DNA of 8,678 bases from Comamonadaceae bacterium (GCA_024642025.1 JAHEBY010000092.1:1-8678); one strand, 5' to 3'; counted from the first letter of the stretch, positions 1 to 6,739 are shown. Translations and numbers: made by a program. The notes: generated by a model from the letters alone, not told the origin.

Positions 1-525
1 CAAAGGCGTGGCGTTAATCGGGTCGGTCGCTTGTTGCCGCACCCGTACCAATGTCATTTGAAGCAGCCGGGCATCGTGGCTGGCCCGATGGCGCTGCGTC
101 GCCATGCCTGAGGCCACCTTGTCTTTGGTGGCATGCCAGCGATCTGCTTCGTCTTCGCTCAATAGGCGGTGCAGGTTATCCAGCTTGAAACGCATGGTGC
201 GCTCGGCGACCTCAAACAGGTTGTGCAACCAGGCGTAGTCATGTGCCCAGGCATCGGTATAGACCGTCTGGCCACCCAGCCATTCATTCAAGGAGCTGGC
301 CACCTCCGTCGCAGGCCGGCCAAAAAGTTGCAACTGTTCGCGGGATATATGGTGAACGGCTGCAGCCGACTGATCCCAACGCTGCCAGTGCGGCTCTGGC
401 CGAACCAGCGAGCACCATGCGCGGTTGTCTGGCGTGACCAGGCCAATCTCAATCGGGTAGCTGCCTGCGCCAAAACCCGACGCCTCAATATCAAGAACGT
501 GCGGCGGAAATGGCTCGCTGGGCAT
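1..525 (-). CDS. DEDDh-type 3'-5' exonuclease-like protein, C-terminus cut by window edge
   Basis: The minus-strand frame from ATG at 525 stays open for 175 codons to the left edge, so the 3' end of the gene is missing. The product shows the three motifs of the DnaQ/RNase T exonuclease fold. Motif I is LDIEASGFG (D12, E14). A motif II-like stretch is TDAWAHDYAWLHNLF, with D96 the likely metal ligand. Motif III is H146-x4-D151 (HRASHD), which defines the DEDDh class. Proteins of this fold remove nucleotides from 3' ends of DNA or RNA using two metal ions; the substrate of this one is unknown. No signal peptide is visible, so it should be cytoplasmic. The start at 525 is the first possible: an in-frame TGA, the stop of the upstream small gene, lies three codons earlier. 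No clear Shine-Dalgarno is present, so translational coupling is plausible. The fold is fairly certain, the function less so. Confidence 0.8.
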   Translation of the reverse strand, partial: MPSEPFPPHVLDIEASGFGAGSYPIEIGLVTPDNRAWCSLVRPEPHWQRWDQSAAAVHHISREQLQLFGRPATEVASSLNEWLGGQTVYTDAWAHDYAWLHNLFEVAERTMRFKLDNLHRLLSEDEADRWHATKDKVASGMATQRHRASHDARLLQMTLVRVRQQATDPINATPL

Positions 526-531
526 ACAAAA

Positions 532-687
532 TCAATCAGTCTTGCTGGTCAGGAAGTCGTATGCCGGTAAAACCATACCCGCCACCAACAAGATAATCAA
601 ATCCCATTCCTTGACCTTCAACACAAAAGGCAGGAAGAAGAGTCCCAGCAAAACAAGTGCTAGCAAGTTGATAAGTTTTTTAGTCAT
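532..687 (-). CDS. small (51 aa) predicted inner-membrane protein
   Basis: A short minus-strand reading frame runs from ATG at 687 to TGA at 532-534. The peptide starts MTKKLINLLALVLL and has two hydrophobic stretches, about residues 5-23 and 29-46, separated by the charged segment KVKEWD. This fits two short membrane helices with a positively charged N-terminus. I do not recognise a family and assign no function. A weak GGA lies 6 bases upstream of the ATG. The gene sits 50 bases after the amidase stop and ends 6 bases before the exonuclease-like start, in the same frame, so it probably shares a transcript with the exonuclease. No terminator separates it from the amidase. Being short, it could be non-coding, but the compositional pattern and tight packing favour a real gene. 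Confidence 0.6.
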   Translation of the reverse strand: MTKKLINLLALVLLGLFFLPFVLKVKEWDLIILLVAGMVLPAYDFLTSKTD

Positions 688-737
688 ATTGAATCCGATT
701 TAACACTTCTCACAATCAAATTGAGGTCGATGGCCCC

Positions 738-2072
738 TTAGGTGAGCCGCTTTGCGAGCCAGCGGGCCGTGCGCAGCAGCCTGGCATCGCTCCCCGCTGC
801 ACCGACCAGCTGAACGCCCAATGGCAGCCCCGCTTCGGTTTGCAACAGCGGCATGGATATGCATGGAAGTCCTGCAAATGTCCAGATCGTACACATGGCC
901 GGATCTCCGGTGGTTGCCATCCCATTTGGCGCCGCACCCAAAGTTGACGGTGTGACGATGGCATCAAAATGATCAAAATACTCTGCAAAACCGGCAGCAG
1001 TCCCTCGCATGCGATCTGTAGCGACAAGATAATCAGACGCAAGAATGGCGCTGCCACGATTGAGCAGGTCCAGCGTTTGCGCGCTGGCCTGGCCACCGGC
1101 TGCGTCAACCAAGGGTTTCAGGTTGACCTGCATTTCCGATTCCATGACCGTTTTATGCCACGCAAATGCGTTGGACACGGACGATGGCAATGCAACGTCA
1201 GACATGCAATCTGCCAGCTCCTCCTGCAATGCCATAAACGCATCTTGCGCTTCACCGTCCACCCTGTCCCAGATGGGGGACTTGGCAAACATGAGTTTGG
1301 GCTGGAATGGTGGCTCCTCAACACAAACTTTCCGCAGGGCCATGGGAAAGATCAGTTGACCGGACTCCAGATGGTGGCCACCGATGATGACTTCGGCAAC
1401 AGCCGCGAGGTCTTCAACGTTTCGCGCAAACACACCCACTTGATCCAGTGACTGCGAGCAATTGAGCACGCCGCCGTTAAATACCAATCCGCGGGTTGGC
1501 TTAAACCCGTAGACACCGCAAAACGACGCCGGGCGAATCACGGAGCCATTGGTCTGCGTGCCAATTGCAACGGGAACCATTCCAGCAGCCACTGCGGCGG
1601 CAGAACCACTGGAGGAGCCACCTGGCGTGTGACCCGGCGCCCTGGGGTTGGTTGTGCTTGCCGGATGCAAGTATGCGAGCTCAGTTGTGCGGGATTTCGC
1701 CCAGATCAGCGCCCCCGCCTCACGAAGCTTATGGACCAAGAGTGCATCGACTTTTGGTGTGCGTCCACGGGAGCCGGCATAGCCAAGCTCGGTGGGATAG
1801 TCCTGCGTATCGATGTTGTCCTTGACGGCAACTGGCACGCCATACAGCCTGGGTAACGGGGCACCGGAATTCTTCAAAGACTCCAGACGCTCAACCTGGA
1901 GATTGACAACTTCTGGCGAATAGTGGGCAAACGCGCTGACCTCAGGCTCGCTTGCCTCGCAAAAACTATGCATGCCCTCAACATAGTCCCGCAATCCCAA
2001 GCTCCCCCGATCAAAGTGCTCGACGAGCTCAATCGCACCGAGTTCATGACAATTCTTCTGCGAGTCAGCCAC
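738..2072 (-). CDS. amidase-signature family hydrolase
   Basis: A 444-residue protein of the amidase signature family, normal in length. These enzymes hydrolyse carboxamides to carboxylate and ammonia using a Ser-cisSer-Lys triad. All three residues are visible: K84 in GVPVAVKDN, cis-Ser S153 in the Gly/Ser-rich loop PGGSSSGSAAAVAAG, and nucleophile S177 in GTQTNGSVIRPAS, followed by FCGVYGFKPTRG. The 24-residue spacing between the two serines matches the family. There is no signal peptide, so it is cytoplasmic. The start is GTG at 2072, supported by a strong ribosome binding site; the next in-frame Met (residue 34) would remove conserved N-terminal sequence. The gene follows dctM by 43 bases in the same direction, suggesting that the imported compound or a product of it carries an amide. 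Substrate is unknown. It lacks the gatCAB context, so a GatA role is unlikely. Confidence 0.93.
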   Translation of the reverse strand: MADSQKNCHELGAIELVEHFDRGSLGLRDYVEGMHSFCEASEPEVSAFAHYSPEVVNLQVERLESLKNSGAPLPRLYGVPVAVKDNIDTQDYPTELGYAGSRGRTPKVDALLVHKLREAGALIWAKSRTTELAYLHPASTTNPRAPGHTPGGSSSGSAAAVAAGMVPVAIGTQTNGSVIRPASFCGVYGFKPTRGLVFNGGVLNCSQSLDQVGVFARNVEDLAAVAEVIIGGHHLESGQLIFPMALRKVCVEEPPFQPKLMFAKSPIWDRVDGEAQDAFMALQEELADCMSDVALPSSVSNAFAWHKTVMESEMQVNLKPLVDAAGGQASAQTLDLLNRGSAILASDYLVATDRMRGTAAGFAEYFDHFDAIVTPSTLGAAPNGMATTGDPAMCTIWTFAGLPCISMPLLQTEAGLPLGVQLVGAAGSDARLLRTARWLAKRLT

Positions 2073-2078
2073 CCAATA

Positions 2079-2085
2079 TCCTTCT
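2079..2085 (-). promoter_or_regulatory. ribosome binding site fixing the amidase GTG start
   Basis: On the minus strand AGAAGGA lies 6 bases upstream of GTG at 2072. It is the only good Shine-Dalgarno in the dctM-amidase gap and supports the non-ATG start. Confidence 0.7.
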
Positions 2086-2115
2086 TTTACGGTTCATATG
2101 TGCCGGTCAATATTT

Positions 2116-3525
2116 TCACTTCAGGAACGACGGGTCCATCACGCTGCCGTCTGATGGGACTGGTGCCTGTTGAACTGATGTGTCATTGTTGTACATCTTG
2201 TCGGGCAGCCAGCTCACCAACGTGGGTTGTACATAAATCAGCACAATCGTCAGAAGGACCATGCCAAGGAACGGGAAGCATCCTTTAAAAATGGTCCACA
2301 ACTGGACATGCGGCGGCGCGATGCCCTTTAAATAGTAGGCTGACATGGCCATCGGTGGCGTAAGGAAGGACGTCTGCAGGTTCACTGCGATCAGGATGCC
2401 AAACAAAATGGGATCCACCTGAAAATGCTCAAGCAGCGGGAGGAAGATTGGCACAAAAATAATGATGATCTCGCTCCATTCCAGTGGCCAGCCCAGAATG
2501 AAGATGATGAGCTGTGCGACGATCAGAAATTGCAAGGTGTTGAAATCCATGGACAGCATGAAGTCCTTCACCACACTTTCGCCGCCAAGGTACGAAAAGA
2601 TACTGGAAAAGGTCCAGGACCCTACAAATAGGTAGCACACCATGGCCGAGGTTTTGGCCGTAAGAAATACAGCCTCCCTCAGCCGCTCCCAGGTGAACGC
2701 CCGATAAACCACTGCCAGCAAAATACCGCCAAGCGATCCCATGGCCGCCGCTTCGCTGGGTGTTGCCAAGCCAAAAAGAATGGATCCCAGCACCGTCAGT
2801 ATCAGCGCCGCCAAGGGCAGGAAGGCGGTCACGACCATATAGGTTGCCTTCACGAAACCGATCTGATCAATGTCTTTCGGTTTTGGGGCCAGCTTGGGGT
2901 TAATCACAACGCGGACGATGATGTACACGAGGTACAAGCCCGCCAATAACATGCCCGGAATCATGGCCGCGGCGTAAAGTTTGACGACCGACACGCCCGC
3001 CGTGGCAGCGTACACAATGAGCATGATGGATGGCGGGATCAAAATGCCCAAGGTCCCACCGGCAGCGATAACACCTGTCGCAAGCTTTTCGTCATACCCC
3101 GCCTTGAGCATCGGCGGAAGAGCCAGTAAGCCCATCAGCGTCACGACCGCACCTACGATGCCGGTGGCAGTCGCAAACAATGCACAAGTGATCAACGCAG
3201 CAACCGCCATAGAGCCCGGAATATGCCTGAGTGCCACCTGAAGGCTGAGGAACAAATTGTCCAGAATGTTGGCCCGCTCAATGATGTAGCCCATGAACAG
3301 GAATAGCGGAATAGAGATCAGCACATCGTTGTTCATGATGCTGAACGTATTCTGGGTAAAGAGGTAAAAAATGTTGTTTTCAAAGAAAGGCTGGGCCGGC
3401 TGGTAGTACGCGTAAAAGCCGAACATGAGGCCCATGCCCATCAGCGTAAACGCAATGGGAAACCCAAGAAAAATGAAAACGATAAAGAGACCCAACATCA
3501 CCAGGGCCAAAACTGGACCGCTCAT
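2116..3525 (-). CDS. dctM: TRAP transporter large permease (DctM/FcbT3 type)
   Basis: A 469-residue, very hydrophobic inner-membrane protein, the channel-forming large subunit of a tripartite ATP-independent periplasmic transporter. It moves a binding-protein-delivered solute inward with Na+. Family motifs in order: N-terminal helix pair (about 4-40), SIPLFLFMGYIIERA (71-85), FATATGIVGAVVTLMG (117-132), GTLGILIPPSIMLIVYA (157-173), GLATPSEAAAMG (252-263) and a second half containing NLQTSFLTPPMAMSAYYLKG (382-401). About a dozen helices are expected. It is longer than the roughly 425 residues of typical DctM, with a soluble tail after residue 440, as in the mannitol/chloroaromatic (FcbT) subgroup. 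The start ATG at 3525 overlaps the dctQ stop by ATGA and has a perfect AGGAGG 6 bases upstream, so the two permease subunits are translationally coupled. Identity is secure; the solute is not. Confidence 0.97.
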   Translation of the reverse strand: MSGPVLALVMLGLFIVFIFLGFPIAFTLMGMGLMFGFYAYYQPAQPFFENNIFYLFTQNTFSIMNNDVLISIPLFLFMGYIIERANILDNLFLSLQVALRHIPGSMAVAALITCALFATATGIVGAVVTLMGLLALPPMLKAGYDEKLATGVIAAGGTLGILIPPSIMLIVYAATAGVSVVKLYAAAMIPGMLLAGLYLVYIIVRVVINPKLAPKPKDIDQIGFVKATYMVVTAFLPLAALILTVLGSILFGLATPSEAAAMGSLGGILLAVVYRAFTWERLREAVFLTAKTSAMVCYLFVGSWTFSSIFSYLGGESVVKDFMLSMDFNTLQFLIVAQLIIFILGWPLEWSEIIIIFVPIFLPLLEHFQVDPILFGILIAVNLQTSFLTPPMAMSAYYLKGIAPPHVQLWTIFKGCFPFLGMVLLTIVLIYVQPTLVSWLPDKMYNNDTSVQQAPVPSDGSVMDPSFLK

Positions 3526-4103
3526 GACGCGCCTCCTTCCTTTTTCCCAAACTGCTGCTGCAGCGAAACTTCAAGCTCTACGACATCGTCATCCCGCGCC
3601 GGCCATTCGTTGTTGCGGATCGCGATTACGCACCGGCACATCTCGGCGAATCCCTGTAGCAACAGGGAAACTCCTGCCACGAAAATGATCAACTTCAAGG
3701 GCCAGATTGGTACACCAATCGGACTGTTGACGCTCACCTCCTGGATTCTGGCGGAATCCCAGCCATAGAAAAAGCCCGAAAAGACCAGCGCCAGCACACC
3801 AGGAAGATAAAAAATGAAGTACAGGGCCAAATCGACCTTGCCCTGAGTTGCCGGTGACCATCGGCGGTAAAGGAAGTCACCTCGCACATGCGCATTTTTT
3901 GAAAGCGTATACGCCCCCGCCATCAGGAAAAGTGAGCCATACAAGATGTAGCTCATGTCAAAGGCCCAGGACGTGGGGTCGTTCAGTACATAGCGCCTGA
4001 ACACCTCGTAACAGGTCCCGGCGGTCAGCACCAGAACGGTCCATGCAAACGTGTGCCCTATCGCCTTCGACAAATAGTCAACGTTGCGTATGAATTTTTC
4101 CAT
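3522..4103 (-). CDS. dctQ: TRAP transporter small permease (DctQ/FcbT2 type)
   Basis: A 193-residue membrane protein with four predicted helices (about 15-33, 48-66, 92-112, 134-153), the DctQ arrangement. Family landmarks are the arginine-rich turn after helix 1 (EVFRRYVLNDPTSWAFD) and the loop after helix 2, NAHVRGDFLYRRW. The charged C-terminal tail (from about 165) is cytoplasmic and somewhat long. DctQ pairs with the large permease and helps dock the periplasmic binding protein. The start ATG at 4103 has GAGG four bases upstream. That site lies directly after the U-tract of the terminator hairpin that separates this gene from the binding-protein gene. The stop overlaps the dctM start by four bases. 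Function is secure from sequence and context. Confidence 0.95.
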   Translation of the reverse strand: MEKFIRNVDYLSKAIGHTFAWTVLVLTAGTCYEVFRRYVLNDPTSWAFDMSYILYGSLFLMAGAYTLSKNAHVRGDFLYRRWSPATQGKVDLALYFIFYLPGVLALVFSGFFYGWDSARIQEVSVNSPIGVPIWPLKLIIFVAGVSLLLQGFAEMCRCVIAIRNNEWPARDDDVVELEVSLQQQFGKKEGGAS

Positions 4104-4110
4104 AAGACCT

Positions 4111-4146
4111 CAAAAAAAACGGTCGCCCTCCCGAAAGAAGGCGACC
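4111..4146 (-). terminator. intrinsic terminator / attenuator between dctP and dctQ
   Basis: On the minus strand the arms GGTCGCC and GGCGACC (4140-4146 and 4121-4127) form a perfect 7-bp stem. It extends inward by up to four more pairs (two G-T wobbles) to a TTCG tetraloop, and is followed after one G by eight consecutive T (4112-4119). This is a textbook Rho-independent terminator in the 76-base gap inside the operon. It probably terminates most transcripts after the binding-protein gene while letting some continue into dctQ-dctM-amidase, giving excess binding protein. Only the structure is visible; termination efficiency is not. Confidence 0.75.
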
Positions 4147-4179
4147 AACACGTTGAAGGAGTGCGTCAAATAAAACTGC

Positions 4180-5340
4180 TTATGCGGGCAACTTGGTTTT
4201 GAAAACGTGCTCGAACGCCGTTCTGTAATCGGCTTCGTTGAAAAATCCATAATACGCCACGCGGCGGGCCCAGTCCTTTTGAGAGGCCAGGACTTTCTTG
4301 AAGAACGGATCCTCGTCTTCGAGCTTTTTCGTAACAACGTCCCAGGCCTTGATCTGTGCATCAAACACAGCCTTCGATGTGCGGGACACCTGCACTTTGT
4401 CTTTGACAATCAGCTGCTGAAGGTCACGTGAATAATTGTCTTGCGCAGTCCATGTGTTGGCAGAAGAAGTTGCCTCAACGGCGTATTGCAGAATGGCCTT
4501 CAGGTCAGGTGACAGTGCTTCGTACTTGGCTTTGTTGAAGATGATCTCGAAGAATTCCATCGCCTGATGGTAAGAGCCCATGGAGTAATACTTGGCCACA
4601 TCCTGCGCGCCGAAACGGCTGTCAGAGGTCGGGTTATTGAACTCAAAGGCGTCAATCACGCCCCGCTCCATGGCGGGCACAATTTCGCCACCAGGCAGCT
4701 GCGTGACCTTCATGCCAAGCTCCTGCATCAAGTCAGCGGCGAGGCCCACCGTGCGGTACTTGTAGCCTTTGAGTTCGCCCGCTGTTTTGGGTGGCGTCTT
4801 CTTGAACCAACCCAGCGGTTGGGTGGGCATCGGGAATGCAAAAAAACCTTTTAGATTCAACCCCAATTTTTTCTGCAACTCTTCGTACAGAGCATAGCCA
4901 CCACCTCGGTACATCCATCCCAGTGTTTGCTCGGCGTTGGCGCCGGTAATAGGTCCCGAGCCAAAAAGCGAAGCGACCTTGGATTTGCCGTACCAGTACA
5001 CAGCAACCGTGTGGCCTGCATCCAGAACACCTTTACTCACCGCGTCGGTCACTTCAAACGGCTTCACAACCGCGCCTGCGGTCAAATACTCAATACGAAG
5101 CCTGCCGCCCGCCATTTCGTTCACGCGCTTCACATAGTCTTCAGCCATTTCGTTGAAGATATCTTTGGCTCCCCAAGCGCCCTGCATTTTCATGACCACT
5201 GTTGACGGCGCGACCGCAACCGCCTGCGCCCGCACCGCGGCCACCGGGGCAGCTGCTGCTGCCGCAGCAACGAAAAACTTGCGCCGGGACGCGACCGCCT
5301 GGCCAACCGGCTTGACGACCTTGTTATCACTAAAAGTCAT
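4180..5340 (-). CDS. dctP: TRAP transporter periplasmic substrate-binding protein (DctP; FcbT1/TakP-like), Tat-exported
   Basis: A 386-residue extracytoplasmic binding protein that captures the solute and hands it to the DctQM permease. The N-terminus has a Tat signal: SRRKFF (18-23), an alanine-rich core, and cleavage probably after VRA (38) or AQA (40). The mature part carries landmarks of the FcbT1/TakP branch: MQGAWGAKDIFNEMAEDYV, YLTAGAVVKPFEVTDAV, VYWYGKS, FPMPTQPLGWFKK, LKGYKYRTVGL and GGEIVPAMERGVIDAFEFNN. By family analogy R196 (KYRTVG) should bind a substrate carboxylate, with Q174 and E233 near the site. TakP binds 2-oxo acids with Na+; FcbT transports chlorobenzoate, so a carboxylate ligand is likely but unproven. 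I chose ATG at 5340 over an in-frame ATG at 5526 because AAGGAAG precedes it and the signal peptide begins there; the upstream 62 codons look non-coding. It is the first gene of the operon. Confidence 0.95.
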   Translation of the reverse strand: MTFSDNKVVKPVGQAVASRRKFFVAAAAAAAPVAAVRAQAVAVAPSTVVMKMQGAWGAKDIFNEMAEDYVKRVNEMAGGRLRIEYLTAGAVVKPFEVTDAVSKGVLDAGHTVAVYWYGKSKVASLFGSGPITGANAEQTLGWMYRGGGYALYEELQKKLGLNLKGFFAFPMPTQPLGWFKKTPPKTAGELKGYKYRTVGLAADLMQELGMKVTQLPGGEIVPAMERGVIDAFEFNNPTSDSRFGAQDVAKYYSMGSYHQAMEFFEIIFNKAKYEALSPDLKAILQYAVEATSSANTWTAQDNYSRDLQQLIVKDKVQVSRTSKAVFDAQIKAWDVVTKKLEDEDPFFKKVLASQKDWARRVAYYGFFNEADYRTAFEHVFKTKLPA

Positions 5341-5344
5341 GGAG

Positions 5345-5350
5345 CTTCCT
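5345..5350 (-). promoter_or_regulatory. ribosome binding site fixing the dctP start
   Basis: AGGAAG on the minus strand, with 6 bases between AGGA and the ATG at 5340. It supports this start over the longer in-frame alternative, and leaves a non-coding upstream region for the promoter. Confidence 0.7.
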
Positions 5351-5369
5351 TTACTTGGGTTAGACAACA

Positions 5370-5393
5370 ATGCTTCGCAGGCTTGCGATGCAT
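5370..5393. promoter_or_regulatory. near-perfect 24-bp palindrome upstream of dctP (candidate operator or mRNA hairpin)
   Basis: The arms ATGC-T-TCGCA and TGCGA-T-GCAT flank the four-base centre GGCT; only the T-T position fails to pair. The dyad ends 29 bases before the dctP start codon. On the minus strand a TTATAT hexamer (5404-5409) lies just upstream, so the palindrome would sit around +5 to +28 of a transcript starting there, a usual place for a repressor operator. No good -35 accompanies that hexamer. A leader hairpin is the alternative. Confidence 0.4.
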
Positions 5394-5437
5394 TTGGACA
5401 CACATATAAGACGACCTCTAAGATAAACGAAGATACA

Positions 5438-5464
5438 GAGGGTGCCGATGGGGATAACCCTCGG
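5438..5464. promoter_or_regulatory. overlapping inverted repeats in the dctP upstream region
   Basis: GAGGGT (5438-5443) is the exact inverse complement of ACCCTC (5457-5462). A second dyad, CCGA (5445-5448) with TCGG (5461-5464) plus neighbouring G/C pairs, overlaps it, so the two hairpins exclude each other in RNA. Either could be an operator or leader structure. Short arms make chance plausible. Confidence 0.22.
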
Positions 5465-5545
5465 AACATTCGGCGAGGCATGCGGTTGATGCAAAGCTGT
5501 TTTAACTTTTTTGTTGTTTGTCGCACGCGAGGGATGGCGATGTCC

Positions 5546-5605
5546 GTTTAAAAAGGCGCACCCCTAGACGTCAAACTCTCCGGTCCGACATTTTTCAAAC
5601 TCACC
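5546..5605 (-). promoter_or_regulatory. candidate activator-dependent promoter for the TRAP/amidase operon with direct-repeat activator sites
   Basis: On the minus strand an 11-bp element occurs twice, GGTGAGTTTGA (5595-5605) and GGAGAGTTTGA (5571-5581), 24 bp start to start with one mismatch. The downstream copy runs into a -35-like TTGACG (5569-5574), followed after 16 bases by TTTAAA (5547-5552). Direct repeats abutting the -35 are typical of AraC-family activator sites, and an AraC-type gene lies immediately upstream. A transcript from here would have a leader of about 200 bases. The -10 is only a moderate match. The role is inferred. Confidence 0.35.
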
Positions 5606-5617
5606 CTGGCATGCCGC

Positions 5618-6640
5618 TTAGGCTGGTGGACCTCGCAACCTGCGATACGCGCCCGGCGTGTTACCTGTCCAAGCCAAAAAGGCGCGATGAAACGCTGGCA
5701 GGTTATCAAAACCTACTTGTGCTGCGATCGCCCGGATTGATTCCTGGGTCTTCACGAGGCGTTGAATGGCTTCATCACGCCGCATCTGGTCTTTTATTGC
5801 CTGAAACGTCGATCCCTCTATCGCCAGCTTTCTCGACAGCGTGCGACCCGACATGTACATTGCGGCGGCTGCCGCCTGCATAGAACTGTCCTTGCATTTT
5901 CCTGGGTCGAGGTAGGCGCGCACACGTGAGCTGACCGCATCATGGTCAAAGGTGACAAAAATCCAGTCATCCGGCGCGGACCGCACAAACCGTAGCAGTT
6001 CCGCCCGGGTTTTGTGGAAGCCTTGTCGAAGATGACGCTCGGCAAAACTGACGAACGTATAAGGCTGATCGAACGCTACGGGACCGGGAAACAAGTTGGC
6101 ATATTCTGCAAAATGCTCAGGCCGTGCAAATCCGAAGCCAACATGGTCAACAGGCAGGTTGCGGCCGACCAACCACGACGCGAGCCCGTGACTGAGCTTG
6201 ACCATCAACTCATGTCCAAAAATAGTGGGGGTCTCGCCAGGGCGCTGAGGCTTCAGGGTTACCGTGACAATTTGGTTCTGGCGCACGAAATCCAATTGGT
6301 AGTCGTCAAGCAGCAAATTCCAGAACCGTGTAAAGCGATACATGGCAACCACCAGGGACGGTGCATCAAGCATGCTCAAACCTAGATATTTGAGTGTGCC
6401 AGCTCTTATGGGGCGAGACCACAGCCCGAGCATTTCATCGCCGGTCTTGATCGATATGGCTCCGTAAAGGTGCACGAACTGCTCGCGAGTCACGCGCGCA
6501 GCTGTCTGATCGAACAAAGCTGAGGCAATGCCGGTCTCCGCGAATAGCACGTCCAGCTCCTCGGTTGACAGTAACCTCCTCGCCCCGGCAAGCATGTTGT
6601 GAACAAATGCCATTGGAACGGTTGGGCTCACGGTGGCCAT
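5618..6640 (-). CDS. AraC-family transcriptional regulator with arabinose-binding-like N-terminal domain
   Basis: A 340-residue DNA-binding regulator. Residues from about 20 to 210 match the sensor domain seen in OruR/ArgR/VirS-type AraC proteins (motifs such as LYGAISIKTGDEMLGLW and the helical stretch ending GLASWLVGR). The C-terminal 90 residues hold two helix-turn-helix units: MYMSGRTLSRKLAIEGSTFQ (261-280), then SIRAIAAQVGFDNLPAFHRA with AWTGNTPGAYRR (to 334). It lacks a receiver domain and should bind a small effector, plausibly the compound imported by the TRAP system. It is transcribed in the same direction as the TRAP operon, 277 bases upstream of dctP, and divergently from the DmdA-like gene, so it probably controls both sides and itself. 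The ATG at 6640 has no obvious Shine-Dalgarno; ATG at 6613 is an alternative. Family certain, targets inferred. Confidence 0.93.
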   Translation of the reverse strand: MATVSPTVPMAFVHNMLAGARRLLSTEELDVLFAETGIASALFDQTAARVTREQFVHLYGAISIKTGDEMLGLWSRPIRAGTLKYLGLSMLDAPSLVVAMYRFTRFWNLLLDDYQLDFVRQNQIVTVTLKPQRPGETPTIFGHELMVKLSHGLASWLVGRNLPVDHVGFGFARPEHFAEYANLFPGPVAFDQPYTFVSFAERHLRQGFHKTRAELLRFVRSAPDDWIFVTFDHDAVSSRVRAYLDPGKCKDSSMQAAAAAMYMSGRTLSRKLAIEGSTFQAIKDQMRRDEAIQRLVKTQESIRAIAAQVGFDNLPAFHRAFLAWTGNTPGAYRRLRGPPA

Positions 6641-6668
6641 ACGAAGGATTTTCGAAACAGGAACATTG

Positions 6669-6678
6669 GGTCAAACTG
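6669..6678 (-). promoter_or_regulatory. third copy of the AGTTTGAC element, upstream of the regulator start
   Basis: The plus strand reads GGTCAAACTG, sharing GTCAAACT with the proximal element of the dctP promoter region (5570-5577). It lies 29 bases before the regulator's start codon and in the divergent gap shared with the DmdA-like gene. That position suits autoregulation by the AraC-type protein. A -35-like TTGACC is embedded in it, but no convincing -10 follows. Confidence 0.3.
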
Positions 6679-6726
6679 CAAGTTGGCAGAATATGCAACA
6701 AAACCGGCGCGTCATGCAATGTTATC

Positions 6727-6739
6727 TGGAGTTACTCCA
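6727..6739. promoter_or_regulatory. perfect 13-bp palindrome TGGAGTTACTCCA in the divergent gap
   Basis: Six-base arms TGGAGT and ACTCCA surround a central T, near the middle of the 234-base gap between the regulator and the DmdA-like gene. A candidate binding site for a dimeric regulator; no family is recognised. Confidence 0.3.

Noticed and set aside
688..737. Terminator after the amidase
   Set aside because: Only a weak CTCA/TGAG pairing without a T-tract was found in the 50-base gap.
969..1451. Plus-strand frame of 160 codons opposite the amidase
   Set aside because: Lies wholly inside a gene with complete catalytic motifs and shows no recognisable domain.
2065..2097. Ten-codon leader peptide overlapping the amidase start
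   Set aside because: No ribosome binding site of its own and no regulatory residue run; probably chance.
5341..5526. Open 62-codon N-terminal extension of the DctP frame to an ATG at 5526
   Set aside because: The Tat signal and a good ribosome binding site begin at 5340; the extension has no secretion or family features and would bury the signal peptide.
5153..5551. Plus-strand frame of 132 codons opposite the dctP signal-peptide region
   Set aside because: Antisense shadow of dctP; its alanine/threonine-rich sequence reflects the complement of the alanine-rich signal.
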